Shown here: piece after piece, positions 51,340 to 59,417 of the stretch
Numbering within the stretch: the first letter of the stretch is position 1
Layout: every line of letters begins with the position of its first letter
NCBI RefSeq assembly: GCF_018603905.1
Contig: NZ_JAHFZZ010000029.1
Location: 41,625-105,624 of the forward strand
Direction: 5' to 3'
Origin: Nonomuraea sp. NEAU-A123
GTDB lineage: Bacteria; Actinomycetota; Actinomycetes; Streptosporangiales; Streptosporangiaceae
DNA length: 64,000 bases
The notes under the pieces: generated by a model
What the model saw: only the letters and a program-made list of their open reading frames with translations
What the model was told of the DNA's origin: nothing
Databases searched by the model: none
Made by a program: the position numbers and the translations under genes

Positions 51340-51457
51340 TTTCGGGGCCTCTACACCATGCGCGCTGGAACGGCGACGGCAGGGTCCTGTACCCGGTCGT
51401 GCATGGCGGTCGTCTGCTGCTGTGGGGCGCCTCACGCCCCGGAGAGGGAAACCGCTC

Positions 51458-54166
51458 ATGCGAAGAAGGTTGTTCAGCCTGCTCGCGATGGCCGCCGTCG
51501 TCGTGACGATGGTGGTCGTGCGGATGGCGCCGGTCGGCGCCGTCGCCGCGGATCCGTACGCGTTCAAGGGGGTGAAGATCGGCGGCGGCGGCTTCGTCCC
51601 CGGCATCATCTTCAACCAGAAGGAAAAGGACCTCATCTACGCGAGGACCGACATCGGCGGCGTCTACCGCTGGGACAAGACCAAGTGGGTGCCGCTGCTC
51701 GACTCGATCGGCTGGGACAAGTGGAACTGGGTCGGCGGCGTCAGCGTCGCCACCGACCCCGTCGACCCGAACCGGGTCTACGTCGCCACCGGCATGTACA
51801 CCAACGACTGGGACCCCAACAACGGCGCGATCCTGCGCTCCACCGACCGGGGCGCCACCTGGGCCGCCACCGAGTTGCCGTTCAAGGGCTTCGGCAACAT
51901 GCCGGGCCGCGGCATGGGCGAGCGCCTGGTCATCGACCCGAACAAGAACAACATCCTGTTCTACGGCACGGCCAACAAGAACGGCCTGTGGAAGAGCACC
52001 GACTACGGCGTCACCTGGGCCAAGGTCACGACCTTCCCGAACGTCGGCAACTTCGCCCAGGACCCGAACGACACCACCTACAACTACAACACGATGACCC
52101 AGGGCATCCCCTGGATCACCTTCGACCCGCGCACCGGCTCGGCCGGCACCGCCACCAAGACGATCTACGCCGGGGTGGCGGACAAGGACAACAACGTCTA
52201 CCGCTCCACCGACGCCGGCGCCACCTGGAGCCGGGTGGCCGGCCAGCCGACCGGCTACATCCCGCACAAGGGCGTGCTCGACGCCGTCAACGGCTACCTC
52301 TACCTGGCCACCGGCAACACCGGCGGCCCGTACGTGGGCGAGGACGGCGAGGTGTGGCGCTACGCCACCGCCACCGGCACCTGGACCGAGATCACCCCGA
52401 CCCCCGACGCCGACCGCTACTACGGCTTCAGCGGCATGACCATCGACCGGCAGAACCCGAGCACGATCATGGTCGCCAGCCAGGTGTCGTGGTGGCCGGA
52501 CAACATCATGTTCCGCAGCACCGACAGCGGCGCCACCTGGACGCGGATCTGGGACTGGAACGGCTACCCCAACCGGACCTTCCGCTACACCCAGGACGTC
52601 TCCTCCCACCCGTGGCTGGCCATGGGCAACCCGCAGCCGCCCGAGATCACCCCCAAGCTCGGCTGGATGACCGAGGCGATGGAGATCGACCCGTTCGACT
52701 CCAACCGGCTGCTGTACGGCACCGGCGCCACCGTCTACGGCACCACCAACCTCAAGCAGTGGGATGTCGCCGGCGGCAAGATCACCATCAAGCCGTTCAT
52801 CGAGGGGCTGGAGGAGACCGCCGTCCTCGACCTGATCAGCCCGCCGTCCGGGGCGCCGCTGCTCTCGGCGGTCGGCGACATCGGCGGCTTCGTGCACAGC
52901 AACCTCGACGCCGTGCCGCCGATGATGTACACCCAGCCCAACCACGTCACCACCAGGAGCATGGACTACGCCGAGCTCAGCCCGTCGAACATGGTCCGCG
53001 CCGGCGACAATGACACGGCCGGGGTGACCCGCCTCGGGTTCTCCTCCAACGGCGGCGCCAACTGGTGGCAGGCCAGCAGCGAGCCGGGCGGGGTCACCCA
53101 GGGCGGCAGCGTCGCGATCTCGGCCAACGCCGGCGCCACGGTGTGGTCGCCCACCGGCGGCGCGGTGAGCCGCTCGACCGACTCGGGCAGCTCGTGGACC
53201 GCCTCCACCGGCATCCCGGCCGGCGCGCAGGTGCGCTCCGACCGGGTCAACCCGAACAAGTTCTACGGCTACTCCGCCGGCAAGCTCTACGTCAGCACCA
53301 ACGCGGGCGCCACCTTCACCCAGTCCGCCGCCACCGGCCTGCCCACCAGCGCCGCCACCGTCAAGTTCAAGGCCGTACCCGGCAAGGAGGGCCACATCTG
53401 GCTGGCCGGCGGCTCCCCGTCGACCGGCAAGTACGACCCGGCGGGCACGTACGGCCTGTGGCGCTCGACCGACTCCGGCGCCACCTTCACCCGGCTCGCC
53501 AACGTCACCGCGGCCGAGAACGTCGGCTTCGGCAAGGCGGCGCCCGGCGCCTCCTACATGGCGATCTACCTGGTCGGCATGATCGACGGGGTGCACGGGC
53601 TGTTCCGCTCCGACGACGCGGGCGCCTCGTGGGTGCGGATCAACGACGCCCAGCATCAGTACGCCAACATGGGCGAGGCGCTCACCGGCGACCCGCGCGT
53701 CTACGGCCGCGTCTACTTCGGCACCAACGGCCGCGGCATCATCTACGGCGACCGCACCGGCCCCAACCCGACCCCGACCCCGACGCCCACCCCGACCCCG
53801 ACCCCGACTCCGACACCCACGCCCACCCCGACACCCACGCCGACGCCCACGGTTCCCGGCAAGGCGTGCGCGGCGACCTACGCGCCCAGCGGCCAGTGGC
53901 AGGGCGGCTTCCAGGCCGGGGTGACGGTGCAGAACTCCGGCACCGTGGCCATCACCGGCTGGACGGTCGGCTGGACCTTCCCCAACGGTCAGACCATCAC
54001 CCAGCTCTGGAACGGCGCCCTCACCCAGACCGGCGCCGCCGTCAAGGTCGCCAACGTGAGCTACAACGGCGCGCTGAACCCGGGCGCGAGCACCACGTTC
54101 GGCTTCACCGGCAGTTGGACGGGCAGCAACAACCCGCCCGCCACGGTCACCTGCACGCCGGCCTGA
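51458..54166 (+). CDS. Secreted GH74 endoxyloglucanase with CBM2
   Basis: 902 residues. Signal peptide residues 1 to about 34. The double beta-propeller of GH74 carries catalytic Asp65 (RTDIGGVYRWD) and Asp474 (VGDIGGF), and repeated Asp-box-like SxDxGxxW blades. A Pro-Thr linker (about 770-800) leads to a C-terminal CBM2 (TYAPSGQWQGGFQAGVTVQNSG ... TCTPA). It cleaves the xyloglucan backbone outside the cell while CBM2 binds cellulose. This enzyme defines the substrate of the locus. The start has GGAGAGGG upstream. Confidence 0.93.
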   Translation: MRRRLFSLLAMAAVVVTMVVVRMAPVGAVAADPYAFKGVKIGGGGFVPGIIFNQKEKDLIYARTDIGGVYRWDKTKWVPLLDSIGWDKWNWVGGVSVATDPVDPNRVYVATGMYTNDWDPNNGAILRSTDRGATWAATELPFKGFGNMPGRGMGERLVIDPNKNNILFYGTANKNGLWKSTDYGVTWAKVTTFPNVGNFAQDPNDTTYNYNTMTQGIPWITFDPRTGSAGTATKTIYAGVADKDNNVYRSTDAGATWSRVAGQPTGYIPHKGVLDAVNGYLYLATGNTGGPYVGEDGEVWRYATATGTWTEITPTPDADRYYGFSGMTIDRQNPSTIMVASQVSWWPDNIMFRSTDSGATWTRIWDWNGYPNRTFRYTQDVSSHPWLAMGNPQPPEITPKLGWMTEAMEIDPFDSNRLLYGTGATVYGTTNLKQWDVAGGKITIKPFIEGLEETAVLDLISPPSGAPLLSAVGDIGGFVHSNLDAVPPMMYTQPNHVTTRSMDYAELSPSNMVRAGDNDTAGVTRLGFSSNGGANWWQASSEPGGVTQGGSVAISANAGATVWSPTGGAVSRSTDSGSSWTASTGIPAGAQVRSDRVNPNKFYGYSAGKLYVSTNAGATFTQSAATGLPTSAATVKFKAVPGKEGHIWLAGGSPSTGKYDPAGTYGLWRSTDSGATFTRLANVTAAENVGFGKAAPGASYMAIYLVGMIDGVHGLFRSDDAGASWVRINDAQHQYANMGEALTGDPRVYGRVYFGTNGRGIIYGDRTGPNPTPTPTPTPTPTPTPTPTPTPTPTPTPTVPGKACAATYAPSGQWQGGFQAGVTVQNSGTVAITGWTVGWTFPNGQTITQLWNGALTQTGAAVKVANVSYNGALNPGASTTFGFTGSWTGSNNPPATVTCTPA
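53763..53852. repeat. Low-complexity CCGACNCC repeat encoding the Pro-Thr linker
   Basis: A run of CCGACC/CCCACG hexamers inside the GH74 gene, encoding alternating Pro and Thr. Repeat number is prone to change by slippage. Confidence 0.85.
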
Positions 54167-54175
54167 CAACGTGGA

Positions 54176-54205
54176 GAGGGAGGACCCCACCCGGGGTCCT
54201 CCCTC
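54176..54205. terminator. Perfect 13-bp hairpin between convergent GH74 and importer operons
   Basis: GAGGGAGGACCCC (54176-54188), loop ACCC, GGGGTCCTCCCTC (54193-54205). It lies between the GH74 stop (54166) and the convergent permease stop (54208), so it acts in both directions. Confidence 0.75.
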
Positions 54206-54207
54206 GA

Positions 54208-55104
54208 TCAGCCCTTGACGGCCCCGATGATGACGCCCTTGGTGAAGTGCTTCTGCACGAACGGGTAGATCACCAGCACCGGGATCAGCGCCAGCGTCAC
54301 GATGGCCATCTGGATGGCCAGGCTCGGCGGCAGCGCGTGCCCTCCGATGGCGGTGTCGCCCGTCTGGCCGACGAACATCGACTGCCCCTGCAGGACGAAC
54401 TGCCGCAGCACCACCTGCAGCGGCCATTTGGTGTTGTCGTTGAGGTAGAGGGTCGCGTTGAAGAAGGCGTTCCAGTAACCGACCGCGTAGAACAGCCCGA
54501 TCACCGCCGTGACGCCCTTGGACATGGGCAGCACGATCCGCCACAGGATGCGGAACTCGCTCGCCCCGTCGATCCGCGCGCTGTCGGTGACCTCCTCCGG
54601 GATGTTCATGAAGAACGCCCGCATGACGACCAGGTTGAACGCGGTGACGGCGGTCGGCAGGATCAGCGCCCAGTACGAGTCGATCAGCCCCAGCGAGCTG
54701 ACCAGCAGGTAGCTCGGGATCATGCCGGGCCCGAACAGGAACGTCAGCAGCACGAGGAACAGCATCGGCCGGTGCAGCAGCGAACCGGGACGCGACAGCC
54801 CGTAGGCCGCCAGGACCGTGACCGACAGGCTGAGCAGGGTCCCGACGACGGTCACCCCGAGGCTGACGGCGATCGACCGGGTCACCACCCCGCCCGCGAA
54901 CAGTTGCTCGTAGGCGCCGAAGGACAGCTCGCCCGGCACGGTGACCAGGCCACCCGCCTTCGACACCGCCTCCTGCGTGGACAGGCTGGTCAGCACGACC
55001 ATGTAGATCGGGAACAGCACGGCGGCCACGATGAGGGCCAGCACCAGCCCCTTGACGCTCGCGCCGAGCCGGGTGGGCCGCTCGGCCCAGGCAGGCATAG
55101 TCAT
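54208..55104 (-). CDS. Oligosaccharide ABC transporter permease (YtcP/LplC type)
   Basis: 298 residues. KGLVLALIVAAVLFPIYMVVLTSLSTQEAV, GLVTVPGELSFGAYEQLFAGG and GYWNAFFNATLYLNDNTKWPLQVVLRQFVL are typical of the YtcP/LplC group, a branch distinct from the CUT1 permeases elsewhere in the window. The start overlaps the previous stop (ATGA). Final gene of the operon. Confidence 0.9.
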   Translation of the reverse strand: MTMPAWAERPTRLGASVKGLVLALIVAAVLFPIYMVVLTSLSTQEAVSKAGGLVTVPGELSFGAYEQLFAGGVVTRSIAVSLGVTVVGTLLSLSVTVLAAYGLSRPGSLLHRPMLFLVLLTFLFGPGMIPSYLLVSSLGLIDSYWALILPTAVTAFNLVVMRAFFMNIPEEVTDSARIDGASEFRILWRIVLPMSKGVTAVIGLFYAVGYWNAFFNATLYLNDNTKWPLQVVLRQFVLQGQSMFVGQTGDTAIGGHALPPSLAIQMAIVTLALIPVLVIYPFVQKHFTKGVIIGAVKG

Positions 55105-56129
55105 GATCTTTTGTAGATTCCCTGCTCGCCGAATCGATGGGCGACCTTGTTGGCTATGAGGATCAGGATCAGCCCGGCCACGCCCTTGACCAGGCCGGCC
55201 GCGGCGCCGTAGCTCCACTCGCCGGTCAGCAGCGTGCGCCAGTACATGAACGTGTCGAGCACCTCGGCGGCGTCCCGGCCGACGGCGTCGCGCTGCAGGA
55301 AGAACTGCTCGAAGCCGACGTTGAGCGCGTCGCCCAGCCGCAGGATCAGCAGCAGCACGAACACCGGGCGCAGGCCGGGCAGCGTGATGTGCCACAGCCG
55401 CCGCCAGCGGGAGGCGCCGTCCACGGCGGCGGCCTCGTAGAGATGGGGGTTGATGGCCGCCAGCGCCGCCAGGAAGATGATCGTCCCCCAGCCCGCGTCC
55501 TTCCAGACCGTCTCCGCGGTGACCAGCAGAATAAACGTGTCCGGATTTGTCATGATGTCCACGCCCGAGAAGCCGTGGTCGCGCAGGATCTGCGCGAGCA
55601 GCCCCGCGCCGCCGAACATCTGCTGGAACAGGGTGACGACCAGGACCCAGGAGAAGAAGTGCGGCATGTACACGATGCCCTGGATGAACAGCCGCAGCCG
55701 GGGACGTACGACGCTGTCGAGCAGGATGGCCAGCAGGATCGGTAGCGGGAAGTAGAAGATCAGCTGGAACGTGGTGATCGACAGCGTGTTGATCGTCGCG
55801 TCCCAGAAGCTCTCGTCGAACATCAGCCACTGGAAGTTCGACATCCCCACCCACGGGCTGTCCTTGATGCCGACGTAGGGGGAGTAGTCCTGGAAGGCGA
55901 TCACGTTGCCGAGCAGCGGCACGTAGTGGAACAGCAGCAGCAGCCCGATCGCCGGCACGGTCATGAGCAGCAACTGCCAGTCGCGCCGGAACCGGCTCCG
56001 CAGCGAGCCGTGCTTGGCCCGCTCCTGAGCCCTTCTCCGGGTGGTGCCCGGGCGACCGGGTACGGCCGGGCTTCCCGCCGGCCCGGCGTCCGTGGAACGC
56101 TCGACCGCGAGGTGGTCAGGCGCGGCCAT
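55101..56129 (-). CDS. Oligosaccharide ABC transporter permease (LplB type)
   Basis: 342 residues with a long hydrophilic N-tail, then WQLLLMTVPAIGLLLLFHYVPLLGNVIAFQDYSPYVGIKDSPWVGMSNF, the LplB hallmark. EAA loop LYEAAAVDGASRWRRLWHITLPGLRP. It overlaps the binding-protein gene by 14 bases, and its ribosome site lies inside that gene. Confidence 0.9.
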   Translation of the reverse strand: MAAPDHLAVERSTDAGPAGSPAVPGRPGTTRRRAQERAKHGSLRSRFRRDWQLLLMTVPAIGLLLLFHYVPLLGNVIAFQDYSPYVGIKDSPWVGMSNFQWLMFDESFWDATINTLSITTFQLIFYFPLPILLAILLDSVVRPRLRLFIQGIVYMPHFFSWVLVVTLFQQMFGGAGLLAQILRDHGFSGVDIMTNPDTFILLVTAETVWKDAGWGTIIFLAALAAINPHLYEAAAVDGASRWRRLWHITLPGLRPVFVLLLILRLGDALNVGFEQFFLQRDAVGRDAAEVLDTFMYWRTLLTGEWSYGAAAGLVKGVAGLILILIANKVAHRFGEQGIYKRS

Positions 56130-57771
56130 TGTCCCGCAGGACCTTCATGTAGAACTCGCGTGCCTCGTCGCCGCCGTCGCGCCGCCACTCCGCGGCGATC
56201 TGCTTGGCGTCGCTGACCGGCCGGCGACCACGCATGATGTCGGTGAACTTGTCCTCGGTCGGCACCTGCAGGCCCGCGTACTTGGACGGCCGCTGGATCC
56301 TGATCCCGTCGAACGGCGTCTTCTCGATGTACTGGAACGAGGTGTTCTGCCACTCGATGTTGGCCTTGGCCGCCTCGGGGAAGGGCCAGTCCACGAACAG
56401 GGGGCGCCCGCCCAGGAAGCCGTAGGTGTAGGCGACCTCCTTGCGGCCCAGGTCCGTGGTCTGCGGGATGCCCTTGGCGTCCAGGGTGAAGTGCTTGCCC
56501 TTGATCCCGAAGTTGGAGAGCTCGTACTCCTTGGTCCCGTACGGTGCGGCGCACCAGTTGAGGATGGAGAGGATCTCCTCCATCTTCTCCTTCGGCAGCC
56601 CCTTCTTGATGAAGGTGAACATGCCCGCCGCGTTGTTGTGGTACATGATCGGCGTGCCGCCATCGTGCGCGAACAGTGGGAAGACGCCCATCGCGAAGTC
56701 GGGGTTCTTGCCGGTGTGCTGCTGGAGCAGCTCTTTCCAGCCGCCGAAGCCGTCCCGGTAGATCGTGATCTGGCCGGCGCCGATCAGGTCCTTCTCGTTG
56801 GCGCCCTTGCTGCTGGCGACGTTCGGGTGGATGAGCCCCTCGGCGAAGAGCTTGCGCATCCACGCCAGCATCTCCTCGAACTCCGGCGTCTCGTACTTGT
56901 TCACCAGCTTGCCGCCCGCGTAGCGCCAGTCCTGCGGGACGCCGAAGATGGGCCAGGCCATCTCGTGGATGTCGCCGAACGCCCAGCGCTTGGCCTTCGC
57001 GTCGGTGATCGTCTTGCCGAGCTGGTAGAGCTCGTCGGCGGTCTTGGGGTTCTGGTTCCAGCCGTTCTTCTCGAACAGGTCCTTGCGGTAGAGCAGGCCG
57101 TACGGGAAGGGCTCGGTGGGGTAGGGGACCGCCATCAGCTTGCCGTTCCACACCGACCACTCCCATGAGGCGGTCGGCAGGTTGGCCAGCAGCGGGTACG
57201 GCTTGACCTTGTCGCCCTGCAGGTACGGCGTGAGGTCCTCGAACGCCTTGTCCACGGCGGTGTTGAAGTCGGCCATCTTGTCGATCTCCCAGCTCGGGAG
57301 GGCGAAGATGTCGGGCAGGTCGCCGGAGGCCAGCCGGGCGATCGCCTTGTCGGCGTAGGTGTTGCCGTCGGCGATCTGGAACTCGACCGTCGCGCCGATG
57401 TCGGCGTTGACCGCCTGGAAGTAGGAGTTGCTCGACAGCCCGGGCGGCGGCGGCCCCCACAGCGGGGTCATCGCCTTGTAGCTGCCGCCCTTGCCCGCCT
57501 TCTGGGTGAGCGCCGCCGTGGGGCTGGCCGGGTAGGTGGTGAAGCCCCCGGCGATGCCGGGCACACCCGGCAGGTTGGAGACCGTGCCGGCCAGGTCGGG
57601 CTTGACGCCGGCGAACGCGATGTAGGTCGGCGCCAGCTTGGTCAGCTTGTCCGCGGCCGCCGCGGTCGCGCCGCTCGAGCCGGGCCTGGTTCCGGTCGGG
57701 GCCGAGCAGGCGGCGAGTGTGGTGAGACCGGCCAGGCCGAGAAATCCACGGCGAGTCATCGACGGTGTCAC
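56116..57771 (-). CDS. Large oligosaccharide-binding lipoprotein (LplA type)
   Basis: 551 residues, longer than CUT1 binding proteins, as usual for LplA-type receptors. Twin-arginine and lipobox N-terminus MTRRGFLGLAGLTTLAAC. The body includes ADIGATVEFQIADGNTYADKAIARLASGDLPDIFAL, WEWSVWNGKLMAVPYP and GLLYRKDLFEKNGWNQNPKTADELYQL. GTG 57771 has AGGGAG upstream; ATG 57759 is an alternative. The large size suits bulky branched xyloglucan oligosaccharides. Operator copy 3 lies 70 bases upstream. Confidence 0.9.
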   Translation of the reverse strand: MTPSMTRRGFLGLAGLTTLAACSAPTGTRPGSSGATAAAADKLTKLAPTYIAFAGVKPDLAGTVSNLPGVPGIAGGFTTYPASPTAALTQKAGKGGSYKAMTPLWGPPPPGLSSNSYFQAVNADIGATVEFQIADGNTYADKAIARLASGDLPDIFALPSWEIDKMADFNTAVDKAFEDLTPYLQGDKVKPYPLLANLPTASWEWSVWNGKLMAVPYPTEPFPYGLLYRKDLFEKNGWNQNPKTADELYQLGKTITDAKAKRWAFGDIHEMAWPIFGVPQDWRYAGGKLVNKYETPEFEEMLAWMRKLFAEGLIHPNVASSKGANEKDLIGAGQITIYRDGFGGWKELLQQHTGKNPDFAMGVFPLFAHDGGTPIMYHNNAAGMFTFIKKGLPKEKMEEILSILNWCAAPYGTKEYELSNFGIKGKHFTLDAKGIPQTTDLGRKEVAYTYGFLGGRPLFVDWPFPEAAKANIEWQNTSFQYIEKTPFDGIRIQRPSKYAGLQVPTEDKFTDIMRGRRPVSDAKQIAAEWRRDGGDEAREFYMKVLRDNGRA

Positions 57772-57840
57772 GACGCGCTCCCTTTCGTTGGTCGGAGCAG
57801 GATGAGGGGTGTCGGAACGGGATGCCTACCGGCTAGAATT

Positions 57841-57861
57841 AGTTCGTCTAATGACCAAACA
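57841..57861. promoter_or_regulatory. ROK-type operator, copy 3
   Basis: A 21-base match (16 of 21) to the palindrome at 51279-51299, beginning AGTTCGTCTAATGACC. It lies between the importer operon (minus strand) and the ROK gene (plus strand). The wider sequence 57839-57867 also forms TTAGTTCGT ... ACAAACTAA arms. Confidence 0.65.
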
Positions 57862-58076
57862 AACTAAACCCGAGGCGGCGCTCACCACAAGGTGTGCCGC
57901 CGGTCACAGATTGATGTCGGGAGTGAGATGAGATTCCCTGACGGCTCCCTCCGGGGAGCTGCCGCCGCCCACGAGGGCCCGCCCGGCTCTCGCCGATGGC
58001 GTGGGAACACCGAGGAACGGCGCACACTGGTACCGCGGCATGACCGCCCGCGACGGCCTGACGGACGGGACTGACT

Positions 58077-59261
58077 GTGATCACCTCATCGACCGACCCG
58101 CAGCCGGCCGACTTCGCCGATGTGCGGGCCACCAACCTGGCCGTCGTGCTGCGCTTCGTCCGCGAGCACGCGCCCTGCTCCCGGGCCGACATCGCGGCCT
58201 CCACGGGCCTGAACAAGGCGACCGTGTCGAGCCTGGTCGCCGACCTGATCGACCGCCGGCTCGTCCGGGAGACCGGCCTGACCGAGAACCGGGTGGGGAG
58301 GCCGGCCACGATGCTGGTGCTCGACGGCTCGCCGTACGCGGCGATCGGGCTGGAGATCAACGTCGACTACGTGACGGCGGTCGCCGTCGACCTGGCGGGG
58401 GAGCGGCTGCTGTCCTGGCGGCGCGCCTTCCCCGGCTCCGTGGCCGCCGTCGCCGCGATCGTCCGGCGGGTGGTCAACCGCATGGCCAAGGAGGACAAGC
58501 AGATCCTCGGCCTGACGGTGGCCGTGCCCGGCCTGGTCGACGGGCAGGGCGTCGTGCGGGTGGCGCCCAACCTCGGCTGGCTCGACACCGACGTGAGCGG
58601 CGACCTCGCCAAGGCGCTGCGCGATCCCGGCTTCCCCATCCAGGCCGACAACGACGCCAACCTCGGCGCCCTGGCCGAGCACCGGTTCGGCCCCCATGGG
58701 GCGGTCTCCGACCTGGTCTACCTCACCGGCGAGATGGGCGTGGGCGCCGGCGTCATCCTCGACGGGCGGCTGCGCCGCGGCGGCCGCGGCTACAGCGGCG
58801 AGATCGGCCACATCCAGATCGACCCGCAGGGCCCGGAGTGCCGCTGCGGCCGGATCGGCTGCCTCGAAGCGGTGGCCGGCATCGGCGCGGTGCTGGAGCA
58901 CGCCTCGCCCTCGCCGGTCGAGGTGGAGCTGGAGATCGAGGAGGTCGTCCGGCGGGCCCGCGCGGGCGACGCCCGCACTCTCGCCCTGCTCGCCGGCGTG
59001 GGCCGCGACCTCGGCCGCGGGGTGGCCATCCTGGCCAACCTGCTCAACCCCCAGGTGGTGATCCTCGGGGGCTACTACGTGCCGCTGGCGCCCTGGCTGC
59101 TGCCCGCGGTCCAGGCCGAGGTGCGCGACCGCACGATCGCGCCGGAAGCCGGCGGCTGCCAGGTGGTGATGTCGTCCCTCGGCTATGACGCAGCCGCGCT
59201 CGGCGGGGCGGCCCGGGTGCTCGACTCCGTCGATTCAGGAAGATTGCCGCGAATCTCTTGA
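58077..59261 (+). CDS. ROK-family transcriptional repressor (XylR-like)
   Basis: 394 residues. The N-terminal winged HTH is NLAVVLRFVREHAPCSRADIAASTGLNKATVSSLVADLIDRRLV. The ROK domain has VPGLVDGQGVVRVAPNLGW, NDANLGALAEHRFG and the zinc motif GEIGHIQIDPQGPECRCGRIGCLEAVAG. GTG 58077 has a weak GGGAC site upstream. The three 21-bp palindromes at GH31, GH74 and its own divergent promoter region make it the probable master regulator of the xyloglucan locus, with xylose or an oligosaccharide as inducer. Confidence 0.9.
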   Translation: MITSSTDPQPADFADVRATNLAVVLRFVREHAPCSRADIAASTGLNKATVSSLVADLIDRRLVRETGLTENRVGRPATMLVLDGSPYAAIGLEINVDYVTAVAVDLAGERLLSWRRAFPGSVAAVAAIVRRVVNRMAKEDKQILGLTVAVPGLVDGQGVVRVAPNLGWLDTDVSGDLAKALRDPGFPIQADNDANLGALAEHRFGPHGAVSDLVYLTGEMGVGAGVILDGRLRRGGRGYSGEIGHIQIDPQGPECRCGRIGCLEAVAGIGAVLEHASPSPVEVELEIEEVVRRARAGDARTLALLAGVGRDLGRGVAILANLLNPQVVILGGYYVPLAPWLLPAVQAEVRDRTIAPEAGGCQVVMSSLGYDAAALGGAARVLDSVDSGRLPRIS

Positions 59262-59345
59262 CCCCGCTCGCGCACGCGTGCACCCTTCAGAAGAACTCCG
59301 TTCGAAACACTCGTGTAACCGGGCGGGGTTTTTCTGGACCGGCTA

Positions 59346-59359
59346 TCGAAGCGCTTCGA
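59346..59359. promoter_or_regulatory. LacI-type operator, perfect 14-bp palindrome
   Basis: TCGAAGCGCTTCGA, with the CG centre of LacI operators, upstream of the cytoplasmic GH3 gene. The LacI gene downstream (62276) is the likely binder. Confidence 0.7.
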
Positions 59360-59383
59360 CAGAGGCGCGCTCCCGCCCGCTAG

Positions 59384-59397
59384 TCGAAGCGTTTCGA
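59384..59397. promoter_or_regulatory. LacI-type operator, second copy
   Basis: TCGAAGCGTTTCGA, one mismatch from the perfect palindrome and 38 bases from it, 20 bases before the GH3 start codon. Confidence 0.65.
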
Positions 59398-59417
59398 CGC
59401 TCTCAGAGGATGGCTCC

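Noticed and set aside
53763-53852. CCGACC hexamer run as a possible regulatory repeat
   Set aside because: It is in frame and encodes the Pro-Thr linker between GH74 and CBM2, which explains it fully.
51269-54544. 1091-codon minus-strand open frame
   Set aside because: Antisense to the GH74 gene, whose Asp-boxes and catalytic residues are unmistakable; the minus-strand product is compositionally biased.
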